NCBI RefSeq assembly: GCF_901709675.1
Contig: NC_051098.1
Location: 6,633,000 to 6,696,999 of the forward strand
Direction: 5' to 3'
DNA length: 64,000 nucleotides
Source: Syngnathus acus
Taxonomy: Eukaryota > Chordata > Actinopteri > Syngnathiformes > Syngnathidae
A program made the position numbers and the translations under genes. Numbering within the stretch: position 1 is the stretch's first letter; the number at the start of each line of letters is the position of its first letter. Below are positions 26,150 to 39,100 of the stretch, piece by piece. The notes beneath the pieces are model-generated. The model was given only the letters and a program-made list of their open reading frames with translations, was not told the origin of the DNA and did no database searches.

Positions 26150-27110
26150 ATAAAACCATCTGCAAAATGTTTGGGTTTGAGTGGTGACAAGTTGTCTGGT
26201 GATTCTAAAGTCCAAGACAGAAAATGAGTATCAACTGACCTCAGTCTGGAGCGCCACGTAGATCTGCTTTGTGGAGTGACAATGATTCCAAGGAAGCTAA
26301 GGTACCGGCACGAAGTAATCTGAAATCAACTGGCACTTCAGAAACTACGAGAAAACGTGGTAGTACATTATGCTGTAACAGGCTGGAATCTCAGTGCTCA
26401 CAAAGTCCTCAAGTTCAAAAAGGCATGTACAAAAGGGTCTTAAGTTTGCCAGTTACCATCCAAATGACGGCTTAGGGAAAAGTGCAATGGTCAGACAAAA
26501 CCATAGTTGACCTAGAGTATTTGGCATCCACTCGACTTGTCATGTTTGAAGGAAATAATTAAATCTAAGGATAGCACAAAATAAATGCATCTGCAAAGAC
26601 AACCATGGCCATGGAAAGGCTATGAGGTTGTTGTTTTTCTTTTTACTTAAGAGTTCCTTTATCTCGAGAGCCATGTACTATACTGTCAACTTTGAAAATT
26701 GTGTCTGTGAGGAAGCATTTTGAGTAAATTGAGTGTGACCGAGTCAGACTCCAGACCTCAACAAAGAGAAAAGCTTCAAGTTACCGATCAGCAGCAAATA
26801 ATCTTGAAGGATTGAGAGAGTTTCTGCAGAGGAATTGTCCAAAATCCTTCCTGAGCTGTGTACAACCTGGTGAACAACTAAAACAAGTTGCATTGTTTTG
26901 CTTGCCAACAAGATTTTATGTATGATTCTATGGGATCAAATTTTACTCAGAGAAATGCACATTTCAAAACTTATACATTGTGTTTTTATGCATTTTGACT
27001 GCTATGCTGTCTATTTCCACAAACAAGAAAAAAAAACATAAAATGTGCATTGTTAATTTCTTCAAAAATAAGCAATCTTCGAAATGTATCAAATAACTAT
27101 TCCCCTCTTA
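26150..27110 (+). pseudogene. Tc1-like transposon relic with broken transposase
   Basis: Pieces appear in the order of a fish Tc1-like element. They are ACCATCTGCAAAATGTTTGG (HTH region) and TGACCTCAGTCTGGAGCGCC with TTTGCCAGTTACCATCCAAA (central region). GTGGTCAGACAAAACC-like sequence precedes ATCCACTCGACTTGTCATGT. CCAGACCTCAAC (the D-L-N motif before the last catalytic residue) follows, then GAGGAATTGTCCAAAATCCT with EELSKILPELC. The 3' non-coding end has TATCAAATAACTATTCCCC near 27.1 kb. The reading frame is destroyed by stops, frameshifts and internal deletions. The 5' end is not resolved. Confidence 0.7.
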
Positions 27111-30100
27111 GTTTGATCAAACTCTGTCCTGCAGCTTCCACCTTACCAGTGTTCCAGTGGTCTTACCTCACCAAAACATTATCTTACAAACAATCTCATC
27201 GTGGGTTTATTTGACTAACTCCACAGTGCAGACCAGTACTCTAAACACATTACCTCAATTTGATTAGAATCTTTCCGCCTGTTGGCCTCCTAGTAGGCCT
27301 GCTCCTCAAGTCTCTTTGTCACTCATGTCGCTCTCCCTGCCTCCTCCACATCTAAGGCTCACATCCCGTGAACTCCAATTATGGAAACCGGAGATGACAG
27401 CAGGGCCGGTGGAGCAGAGAGGTGATGGTGAGAGGAGCCATACAAACTGTGGAAGAATTAGATAGGCCTGCGTTTGTATCTGCACAGATAAACAACAGTG
27501 AGAGTGAACAAGTGAATGAGTCATTTGATCATCATTGGGAGTTCTCGAGTGTGGCGCAGTGGACGTTACAGGACGCAAGTGTCTATCCAGCTCAGGTTAG
27601 CTTGCATTTGAAGATGTCGCAAGGGACAAAAGGAAGACATGGTCGTAGTCAAACTCAAAGCTTTTTGGAAATGCGTCATACAAAATCAGAATTATGATTC
27701 ATATCCACAATTTATTGTTTTAGAAACCCACTTATATGTTTTTACTTTACTTTTAAATGTTTTAATTTTTTCTGTTGATGTTTAATGCTGTCAAAGTACA
27801 TTTTTGTATATTTTGTAAGAGACTTTTTTCTGATTTCCTTTTGAATGTCCGAATGAAACTGCTGTGCCTATAGATGTTGTCTTTACTTGTGTGAAGCACA
27901 AAATGTAAAACAAGCATATCGGGAACCAAAAGTAAATCCTGAAACTGTGTGAAGACGTATTATGCCCCATGAGTGCAAGTCTTACGCCGCTGTGCAAAAA
28001 AAGTTCCCTCAGTCTCATTTGTGTTGACACAGCCCACAGTAGGCAGCAGAGGTGAACATTGGCGCAATTCCATTTTACAGGACAGCCTACCCTCCCACCA
28101 ACCTGCCAAAAATTGCTGCTCTAAACATGGCTGTTGTAGTTGGTGTTAACTTTGCTTTAATTCCTGATAAATGGGGTATTTTCAAGCAAATCATGTCACA
28201 CACACAAGACTTCTGGGAACTGTTTTCATTTGTGATAAAATGGCACAAGATGTCTCCTCATTAAGGATTGTACCTGCATGTACAGTTTATTTTTTTGATG
28301 GAACTGATTCATTTATTTTCCGTTATTTCCTGTGGGATAAATTGCTTCCGAATCCAATCATCCCAGAACAGATTATATACGGCCTTAGAGATTCTCTTCA
28401 CTTTTGTTTAATAGCCCAATGTCCCAATACTTTGTCTGCAATGTCCATGTCTGTTCGCTGTTAACTGTCAGGTTGCGCCTGTTTGGAGATTAAAAAACAG
28501 CTGACTGGAGGGAACAAACTGGATGCCGAAGTACTCAGTTTCCTATGGTTTCCTTTATTGTACTTAGAGGAAGTATTAAAAGAGCACAGGGCAAAATGAG
28601 AACATAAAAAGATGTGTTGGAGATAATTAGGAAGTTCTTTTGAGGATGTCCAAACCGTAAAATGAGTGTAATGGTCAGAGTGGACGGTTCCCTGGCTCTC
28701 GTACGCGTACAACATAAGGCTCACACATCGGCCCGAGATACTTTTTTCCGGGCTCGTCCATAATGGCGCCTAAAGCTCAGCCTTAGGCTGGGTCTTCAAG
28801 GTCACGATCTGTCGCTTTTGAAGGTCGCTCAAAGTTCATGACATGAGCCTGACCATACTTGGCTGCTGCTTCTCTTAAAGGCTTAGAGCTGAAATTTGAA
28901 ATGATAGAGAGAAAGGAGGAAGAAGAAAAAACAGCATCTGGAATGTTCATTGGTTGCAGCTGGGCATTGTTCGAGCAGTGTGGACCTGGGCTCGCATGTG
29001 TGTGAAATATGGATGTGTATGAGGAAAGAGGAACTTGACATTGGGACCACTTTATTGTGTTTGCTAGCAATGTGACAAGCTACTGGGGCGCCATCTGACT
29101 GAAAAATAACCTCAGTCGCTAAATATGTGAAAACCTGAGGTTGTCTATTCAATCATTTTCAATATTTCGGTGCTGATACTTATTGAGGTGGCATCAAAGG
29201 TTTTTACCGTACTTCAGAAAGGCGGTCAATACGGTGGTTTGCCACTATATTGAGTATTTTAACACATTTCCTATGTTGTCAGCTTGTCACGAGGCAATTA
29301 CAAGGAAACTAAATACAGAAGTACTGTTGCATATAGTCCACGTGTCTAAAAGGGCATAGACAAACAAACAAGCACACTCACACAAATGGACAATGTACTT
29401 TCTCTACATATCAAGGTACAATTATCCTAACAGGCATGTTTCTGGATAAAAAACCCACACAGCATGGGGTGAACATGCAGACTCCACAAAGAAGGACAAA
29501 ACAGAGTCGAATACAGGAACACTCGATTGTGATACATCACGAAAGGTTATTTCTATTGCGTTAGTATAAAATCATTGTTTTAAGGAAACATATTAAAACC
29601 TTAAAAAACAGTGCATTTGATCTCATGTGTGCAGCAGACAGAGGGTCAAATTGTACAATCTGTGAAAATCGTGGCAAAACTAGAAACAATGTACGTTGTT
29701 ATTCTGATTGGGTCAGCGGGAGCCTTTTCTGTAGTCTGTAATCACTAAAAGTGTTTGTCGTTCTCATTTCCACGAAAAAGAACATGTGATAAGCAGAGTC
29801 GCAGAATGAGATCGAAATCCATTCTAAATCCACCTGAAATTATTTGGATTAGCAGTCTTTCATTTAGGATGAGTATGGCACAATGGCAGATGTCAGAATC
29901 ACACTTTGGGCAAAAGTATTGAAACATCTGGTCGGCAGCAACTGAACATGGAAGACAAAATGGAACACACACACATTTCAGTGCACGTATCCCTCCTTCC
30001 CTTCTTGCACATCATCTCCTGCTTTGCTCTGCTAACCTCAACCAGCAGGTTTACAAAGAAGTGCTTTCTGTGCGCCGGCAGCAATTCCTGGAGGGCATTC

Positions 30101-30163
30101 AGGCAAACAAACCCAGCCAGTGCCCGCTGTATGACTCATGAGAGGCAGCTCCAAAGACAGCAA

Positions 30164-30168
<5 letters not shown>
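27111..30168. other. intergenic, nothing firm
   Basis: Only the degraded SINE fragment at 29.45 kb is recognised. Short open frames have no family motifs. Confidence 0.6.
29450..29530 (-). mobile_element. degenerate SINE fragment
   Basis: AACCCACACAGCATGGGGTG, GAACATGCAGACTCCACA and AGTCGAATACAGGAAC line up with the SINE body and B box region in minus orientation. Only about 80 bp remain recognisable. Confidence 0.45.

Positions 30169-30254
<86 letters not shown>
30169..30254 (+). repeat. (GA)n microsatellite
   Basis: About 40 GA units after a short GCGCGCGC stretch. Confidence 0.98.
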
Positions 30255-30256
<2 letters not shown>

Positions 30257-31016
30257 GGTAGAATTGTTAATATGAGAGGGCAAAATGGAGTTTTAAGCCG
30301 TTAATAGCCGATGAGAGGGGGAAGGTCGGGTAGGGAGTTCGAAGGGTGAAGAGAAGGAAGGGCGGGATAACAGATTAACAGAGGGAGGGGTGAGGCAAGA
30401 GAGACTAGGGGATGAGAGCAAAGGAGAGAAGGAGATGGGGGCAAACAGAGGGCAACCTGCGCAAGCTTGCATGCACACGAGAGGAGCAGACAGGCACGCA
30501 GCCCAGCGAGGAGGCACGAAGAGAGCAAAATTTAACTGCTCCTTAAACCCCCACCACTTCATTGCCTCACTCCATACGTATATATATGTATATATATATG
30601 GTAGCTAATTGAAATTGTCAAAATATTCCATTAAATATTGAATTACAAAATAAAATAAAAAATAGATAAAGTACTAGTTCTAATTCCATTAAGTAACCAA
30701 AACATTGGGAATGCTATCCCAGGGTCTGTACAAAATCATTCAATATTCCATTTTCTACATTCTATATTCTTTTGATTGGTTTTGTCTTTCTGCAAGTCCG
30801 CAAAAGTCCACCATGTCAACAAGATGTACTGTTGTGCTGGGACAGACGGTGACGACCCCCCCGCCCCGACCGCATTAGACACGGCACTCACGTCATACCC
30901 CACTGGGTACGGCTTTGGGTGGGTAGCCTAAAAGGGTGTGTGATGGGGTGGAGAAGGGTTCTCTACTGACAGAAAGGACCCAATAATCACACCATGAATT
31001 CTCTCGGCAAGCTCTG

Positions 31017-31072
31017 AGAGTAGTGTCACAGTGAGGATATTTTAAGAGTAGTGTCACAGTGAGGATATTTTA
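31017..31072 (+). repeat. 28-bp perfect tandem duplication
   Basis: AGAGTAGTGTCACAGTGAGG... at 31017-31044 is repeated exactly at 31045-31072. Confidence 0.85.
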
Positions 31073-31564
31073 AAGGATTTTAAATAGTTAACATGACAGC
31101 TGCATAGCTTATCATAAATAATATAGGACCGTGAAGAGGAGCAGGATGGGAAGTTCGTGTGTTTGCCTCCAAAAATATCCAAATACTTTCTTGGTTTGTT
31201 TGTCAATGTGCAAAGGCACACAATATGTTATAGAGTGGTGATTTCTTTGAAGCATTCTTGATTCAATCAAGTTCATGTTCTGTTGGAAACATAAAGTTTA
31301 GCGACAGCTGTAATCCCCTTATGTACTATCAAATATTTGTTAAAAAAGAAAACCTGAAAAAATTGTTCTGAGCTTTGAGAAATCAAATTCTAGTTGTTTA
31401 CTTCAATTCTTAAAAGAAAAAAAAGGTTTTTGGGGTTTACTGTTAGGCTTGAAAGGTGGCCTGTATGAATCTGCCAAAACATTGTGTGCTCAGTAGAATA
31501 TATAAAAAAATATTCACGAAATTTTTATCACCAACATGTCACATTAAAATAAACCACATTACAG

Positions 31565-31806
31565 GATAATTGCTTTTACATTTTTTATTCAATCAATGTT
31601 ACATTAAACTAACATAAATAAACATTTTTTATGAACAAAAGGCACACAAGTTCAAATATAAACAAAGAACGTTTGTACATTTTGTCTCAATCAAACTTGT
31701 CTACAGTCTCTGAACACAAGATAGTGTGTGTGTGAGAGAAAGTGGGAAAGAGTGAGAGAGAAACAGACAGAGGAGAGAGCGAGAGAGTGCGAGAGAGAGA
31801 GAGTGG

Positions 31807-31856
<50 letters not shown>

Positions 31857-31885
31857 CGAGAGAGAGAAAGGCGAGAGAGAGAAAG

Positions 31886-31947
<62 letters not shown>

Positions 31948-32973
31948 CGAGAGAGAGAGAGCGCGAGAGAGAGAGAGATGTTTCATTGCTGCGACCTCAG
32001 CATGAAAACCATACACTTCAATTCCCCCTTTCGGAAACTAAAGCGGTGGGCGCCAAGGCAACAACGCCAACCAGGAACAGTTGCAACTTCGTATGAGTCC
32101 TCCGCCTGGAGGTTTACAGTACGTCGATGTCCATTTGGAAAAAGTCTTTCTCAAAACACTCGTCCACTGACCGGGTTGAAGAGGCCCCGCGATTTATGTC
32201 CACTAAATAGAAACACGCAACACGTCGACTTGAAACTTGAAAAAACGTAGAGGCCAGCTGCAGGGAAAACACACAAGGGTTTTTTTTGTTGTTTTTTTAT
32301 TTGTTTTGTTTTAACGAACGGTGTGGTCCGAGTTATTGGAAGCTTTAGTTGCTTGGTGCTTCCTTGAAATACTCAACTCAAAAAAGCCAACCGTCTACTA
32401 CGGTGTGACTTGCGATGGAACTGTGTTCATTTACAGCCAAACGATTAAGTGAAAAAGATTAAGGGGGATAATATTTGATTTTCTTGAATGATCTAGTTAA
32501 GTTTACGTGGTTTAAGACTTCAGCCAAGCACAGTTGTTGCCAGCTGCCATCCACCTTTGAATGCTCAGTACGTTTACATGCACACATTCATCAAGTAGTA
32601 AGTTCTGCTCTCCGTGTACTGGATGTACACTCTTGTGAATTTTGTCTGATCCACTTTTGGGTAGAGTGAATTGGAAAAGGAGCTATAGGGGTTTCAATCC
32701 AAATCCAATGTTTACTTGTAATTAGTAATGTGGTCTTAACGGTTATCTCGTGTATGTCAATGTGACAACGCACTGAGTGAGTGACAAACTGTTGCCCCTC
32801 AACGGTCCAGTTGTATCCAGTTGAGTCCGGTTTGGACTTGCCTGTGGTTCTTGACAACAGAGCCCAGTCCCGTTGAATCCACTTGACAGCTTTGTTTGAA
32901 AGTGTTTTTGCTTTAAGCCGTTAGGTGAAGTTAAAGGAGGCTAACCACCTGAGCAGCCTAAAAGAAAGTGTGC
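31565..32973 (-). other. tiparp: probable tiparp 3' UTR
   Basis: No other coding exon follows the TAA. On the minus strand AATAAA hexamers occur at 32301..32296 and 31589..31584. The second would give a 3' UTR of about 1.4 kb ending near 31565. If so, the GA microsatellite at 31.79-31.98 kb would be transcribed as a long CU tract. The end is inferred from the hexamers only. Confidence 0.45.
31785..31978 (+). repeat. interrupted (GA)n with GAAAGGC units
   Basis: GA tract broken by several AAAGGCGAGAGA units, about 190 bp. On the minus strand it is a CU tract likely inside the tiparp 3' UTR. Confidence 0.95.
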
Positions 32974-33163
32974 TTAGAGGGCTACCGTGCTGGGTACCTC
33001 CTCATAATGAATGATGAAGTACGGGTAGCTCTGGTCGTCGTTGAAGATGACATAGATCTGAGGGTCAACCCAGTTGTCCACGCAGGAGTCGTACAAGTCA
33101 CTGGAGGCGTCGCGGGGGTTGATGGGCGGTGGTCGGCGCATTGAAGGGTTTCCTACGATGAAC
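32974..33163 (-). CDS. tiparp: tiparp exon 7: C-terminal end of catalytic domain and stop codon
   Basis: 190 nt from the acceptor GTGCAG|GTT to TAA at 32976..32974. It encodes RFIVGNPSMRRPPPINP, then DPQIYVIFND (I671, the third triad position) and SYPYFIIHYEEVPSTVAL. Ile in the third position is the family marker for mono- rather than poly-ADP-ribosylation. Confidence 0.95.
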
Positions 33164-36100
33164 CTGCACAGAGACGAGGGCATGTGGAGTGCATGTAGAC
33201 AATTAAGAGCATTACGTGGTTTTCAGACGAACCACTGTCTGGAGAGTTGCGGAATAATTCAACATCCAGAAGGAGACTCGTCTAAATTTAATGATGACAC
33301 GGCTGCCGCTCTTTTGTGTGCTTAAGGAAGCTTGAATAATACCAGCATCAGAGCATGAATCTTATGCGGTGAACGTATATGAATTGAGTCCATGCAACTA
33401 CACTATTTGTTTGTGTAGGCCTAAGGAGCCGTAAACCAGAAATCTTGGCGGCGCTCTCTGGGGTTATAAATAAAATAGATTACATTGAGGATATTTACCG
33501 CCGTGCACCTTCAAAGCATTAGAGAGAATGTCAGTGTACAGTTCACTTGTTTTGAATGACTTGACTTTGTGGTGGTGGTTCTTCTCACAGGCAGGAAATT
33601 TAATATTTTCTACTTATTGATAGTTTTGGGTCCGTCTCCATGTGCATCTGCAATTCTTTAAATTACTGACCAATCTAAAGTGTGGAAAATGTGACGGAGA
33701 TGTGAGGATTGATATGCATTTCGTTATACTACAAATATATTTTGCTTTTTAAAATTAATTTATAGGTGATTGTCCTCTACACCTAACACCAAAGAAAAAA
33801 AAATCCACTATTTGGATTTGATGATCCAACACACACCTGCCAGTGAGCACTTTGGCCAGGAACATGCAGTGGACTCCTTTGGCAGAGCGCTTGGAGAAGT
33901 TGTGCGAGTAAACGGCCTTCCGGGCGAAGTAGGAGCCCTGACCGAACATGGTGGCGTGTTTGCCGCAGACCCGCGGGTCAAAGTTGTGCTTGCAGATGCC
34001 CTCCACCACGTCTGCCGAGGTGCCGTGGAAGAGGTGACGCTCGCTCAGCAGCCGGTCCATCTCGGACATACGCCTGGACATGTACTCCTTCTTCCTGTTG
34101 GAGTGGACAAAGAAGCTGGGTCACACATTGACGTAAAATAATTTGTGTTAAACGTTACATGCAAAAAACATGTTGATAGACAAAAGCAGGTGATAAAGCT
34201 TGAATCCCAAAGTTGTCATCACGACCGTGTTTGCTCTAAAACTAGTAAGAACATTCGGCCTAATCCGTTTCTTGAGCAACACACGCACACAATTCGTTTG
34301 ATGCGAGGGGATCAATCGAGCATGCGCAGGGGAAAGCCAGCTCGGCGGTGACCCTGGCATGACCTGCTGTGATCCCGCAGCTTGGGACCTGACACAGATG
34401 GCCACGGCATGCATCCAAACAGCCGGGCGTGCACACTCACACACGCACACACCCTATAGTTTGCTACCATCAAATTTTATAGCGCACTGTGCATTCCAGA
34501 TTGAGCCTTCACGCCTACCCGACTGCAAATGCACATACACACACATACAATTAGACACACACGCCATGAAGGATTTCTCTGTCAAAACAAGACAGGGGAT
34601 GTAATCAAGCGATGTTCAGAATGGGGCCTCGCTCTCGGAATGACACAACGTCAGTTATTGTGAAACCCTTGCAGTACCAGTCTGAGTGTGTGTTTGTGTC
34701 ACCGCTGATAGGACCCGCCCTACCACCACAGCGGCTTGCCCACTGCGCTCACAAACGGAACATCACAGTCACCCAAACATCACCCCATCCGCTTTATTCG
34801 CAACTCCAGCTTGCTCTCACGAAGCCCAACCGGCGCAAGTTCCATTTGTCCTTTCTTCCTCTTCCCCTTTGCAGCGTTTCAAAGCCCGCGCTATGTAATC
34901 ACGCCTCTGTGAGAATCAAGTTGAGTGTGAAACGCTCGTTCAGCTCAGCAACAAATATGTGGATGACAGGGCTGATGCATTTTATTTCTCTGGTCACAGC
35001 AAAAGATGGGATTAAATGCATTATCATCCTGCACAGGTCAATGACAAAGCAATTTGTTGAATTTGTATATTGTTGCAGCATTTCCCAAATTTCTTTCAGT
35101 TTAAGCCCTCTGTCAATCCAAACTTTCGCAACTCATAATTCACTGATATACACTGCAAATAAATTCACGGTAAAAGAAGCATAAGGATAAAAACATAGTG
35201 CTTCAGCAACCCAATAAAAATGCCCATTCATGGTCTCAAAGTTAAATTTGAGAAACCATAATGTCATATTGACATCTTCTGCTTTGGTTGATTGACAAAG
35301 TTCAGCCGTGAAACACATTTATATTCATCCTTAATCCCGCAACAAATTAGATGGGAACGGCTGAGTGAAAAGGACTGATGGCGGAATCCACAACTCACCT
35401 TTTGTACTTCTCCCAGAGGAAGGGGTTTTGTACCCGGAGTATCTTAATGATCCTGAACTTGGTCTCCGGCACCGTTTTGTGGAACAAGCTGTACACGGTC
35501 CTGTAGCTGCGGTCGTCGCGGGACACGGGCACCTGTAGGAAGTCTTGGCTGACGGCCATGGGCAACCACGTCTCAGGGAAAAGGCTTGGCGGGTTGGTGG
35601 TCGTCGGGGAGAGTGGCTGCGACGCCGGGAGATCCATTGTTGAGGCGAATAAAGAAGAGAAGGAAGAACTAGACAGTGGAGATGAAGAGATGCCACCCAA
35701 AGTCCTAAAACAGAAGATACAGTTTGTTTTGCATCTAATTACATTACATGCATCATAACGACTAGGGTATATTTTATGACCATCTATATACAAATTAAAA
35801 GCGTCGTTGACACCATGCTGCTTATGTTTACAAATGGCTGGTTATTCTAATGAACATTCAAGCCCGGCCTTCCACAACATCCTTCTGGCTGTCAACACCG
35901 ACGCCAGTGGGTAGCTGAGCCGAGAAAACCAAACAGCAGACGAGAAAGCGAGACACAAATTACAGATTGCGGCACGGTCAGAAAAAAAACATTTTGTCTG
36001 TCACGTGGGTCACTATCGGCGATTTGTCTGTCAACTTCCGGCTCAGCCACTGAAAATGCAGCCAGAGCCATCAGCCATAAGAACGTGAGCTGGGTTGTGC

Positions 36101-39100
36101 CGTCAAAAGATTTGATCAATTTGACTCCAAATCACACTGACAGTTTTCCTCGTCCTGTCTGTCTGGTCTCGATCTTGCGCCGCGATCGGCGTCTCGATCC
36201 CCACGGGGCTTTGAAAAATTGACACGAAGCAATTGTGAAATGAAACAATAATAAGGGGCCGGTCGAGTGGAAAGGAGGGAGAGTGTCACTCAAACAAATG
36301 ACCTAAACCTTTAAGCCTTACACAGACTAACACACACGCACGCACGCACGCACACAAACACACAAACTTGTTTTGGACACTAAACGCTTGGGACACTGCA
36401 TTCACTGGAAAGTCTCAGGAACAAAATCCCTCATTCCAAATTCCAGCTAACAGTCACGTTTCACACTCCATTCAACCGGTCTGGAAACCATTTAGCGCCC
36501 TCCATCTTTCACTTTCTTGGCCGTACGCCTCGCTTTCTCACTCGCTGCCTCTGCGCGTCCTCTGCACCCACCATCTCATCTTCTTTCCTCCATCTCTGAC
36601 ACTCCTACATTTTCCCTTTTCATAGCTGCCAGGTCCTGAACGAACAGCTCGTTCTAATTCGCACAGTGTGGGATGAGAGCAGATGACTGGCGGGCTGCCG
36701 AGGACGTGAAAAACTCTGCAAATGAGGTGAGATGACACTTGTTTTGAATTTGCTATCACATTCTTCTGGACTATCACTGCAGCGAGAGGTGGGAGTCATA
36801 CCGCTACGTGAGAAAATGGCTGCAAAGAGAAGTGGGAGCTCTCAAATCAGCTTATTTCTATCCTTGGTTTCCTGTTTTGTGTTGTTTTTTCCGATGAAGA
36901 TTTTGTTTGAGATATTTTTCTGTTCCTGTCTTACTAAGCCAGTTCCACCTTTGCATTCGGAAAACAGCATTGCACAGGAGAATTTGGTGACCTGATAAAA
37001 CCCCCTAATTGAAATTGTTTAACAGCGTACACCAAGCAAGTTTTGAGTCTCAATATATCGCTGATGTCTGTGACATGGCATTATTTTATTATTATATATT
37101 AACACAACAGAAGTTCAATCTTTTACTTACTCTAGGTGGGGTGCGAGCATCACCGAAGACATGAACATAGGCCGCTTCTTGATCTGCCGCCTGAAGCCAA
37201 ACATGGCGTTCTGCTGGAAGCCCTCCCTGATGTTTAGGATGTACTGGTTCTGGAGTGTAATAAATCGCACCTCCTTGAGACCCCTCAGAGTTGCCTTCTC
37301 TATAAGCTTCACCACAGGCTATTGGAAAGGAAGACAAGATGGACATGGAAAAGAAGATCAGTAAGAGTGTTTTTCTTTGCACAAGTCAATAGAGGAAAGG
37401 GGGGGGGGGGGGGGGGGAGTCATAATAACCTCACACGAGGTTGATTTGTTTGGGAAAAAATGGTTGATAATGGCTGTGTAACAAGTTTCATTGTCGTGTA
37501 TTGGGATCAGCCTGTATTGATCCTACCACAGCCGCTGGCGAACTGATTGATCGAGGCAGAGTTAATGTGTCTGCCCCTCGTGGTCATGAGCGTGCCTCAC
37601 CTCTGAGTATTCCCTCCAGCCAAAGTTGTCTCTGCAGTAGTACTTCCACACTGTGTGACAGCTAGGGGGGGGGCTTGGGTTTATCGCGGGCATGGCGAGA
37701 GGATTGGCGGGAGAGGATAGTCGGCGGACACGATCAAACTTCAGGTCACAAACCCGCATGGCTCCAAAGTCCAGGGAAAACACAGAGCCCCTGAAACACA
37801 CAGCAGAAAAAAGAAAGATGTTAATGAAGACAAATCTCGATCATTTGAATTCATGGCGCATGCGCCTCTGTTGTTAAATGGTCGCAATTCACAAAGTAGG
37901 CTTGACATGATGTTTAAGAGCAACATGACTGTAACAGTGAGTCAGTCTGGACAAATACGATTTCTGCATCACCTGGGAGTGAACAAATAGAAACTCATGA
38001 GCGCCATAAATAAAACACAAAATATGCACAGCGTGTAAAGAGTTTATACACAATGAATCACATGGTGCGATTGATCATCTTTCTTTAGCTTTAATTTCAG
38101 TTCAGAAATTTGCAATGTAAAACACTTCTGCATTGAGTCAAACGTTTTCTTTAGTAATTTGTTTAGCAATGCAGCCTAATTGCTAACACGTGTTGTATGA
38201 TAACGGTATAATATGTGGCTTAATTGAATCCAGCATTGCTTTTGGAACGACAAACAAAAGTGATTTCCAGCTCGATAGAGTCGTTGCTCAAAAATGCATT
38301 TAGCCTCGTGGATATTGGAAAAAAATACTGTAGCTTATGCATAACCTCTCTTAAGCTCGCTCTGTCTCACGAAGTGCGGGTCATCACCTCATATTGGGTG
38401 TGTGTGTGTGTGGGGTGGGGGGGGGGGCAGTCTATCTAAACTAGTCTGCCATATGGCCTCTGGCAAATAGCGCTTCTGGGTCAGACATAACACTTGCATA
38501 AATATGGGCAGTATGTACATACTGGCACGCTAAGCCACAGACCGTGATGACGTTCGCATGCGCGAACCCATACATACACACGAAAGCATCAAGAAAACAA
38601 TCACGCTAAATGTCATTTGATTGTCCCATTGATTGACAATGATGTGAGTCTGTCAAGCTAAAAGCAAAAACTGTCTGGTCTACTCGAGATGCATGTGAGA
38701 GGATGAAGGCGCTCAGCCATGTTCTCACTAAAAACTGATGAAACAGCTTTTTCAAACAACACACCTTCTCCATTCATGTGCAAATTCACTGGATCGTGTC
38801 CAGTGGGCCTACTTCACAAACTGCATTCCTGGTAAATCCGGTATCTGCCCAACCAACTCTCACAATCAGCAAAACAGGTAAACCCCACACCAGACTTACT
38901 GTCATATTTAAATTTCTCGAGCAGGTAAATTTAGGGTTTTCGTAAGCTATAAAATGTAATCACTGAATCAATTATGAAGCAAGGACTTGTTTATAACATT
39001 GCCTGTATGAGTGTTGTGGTCCAATGGGTTCATTTACCGGCCACTGCACAACAGCATGACAAAACAAGGTGTCGAGTCATGCCTCCACACACTTCTCGAT

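Noticed and set aside
31687-32096. Open frames rich in Ser-Leu or Glu-Arg on both strands
   Set aside because: They are translations of the interrupted GA repeat.
33770-34141. 123-codon plus-strand open frame
   Set aside because: Antisense shadow of tiparp exon 6.
34612-35184. 190-codon plus-strand open frame, the longest non-repetitive one outside tiparp
   Set aside because: Lies inside tiparp intron 5 on the opposite strand, with no recognisable motif or domain; judged a chance frame.
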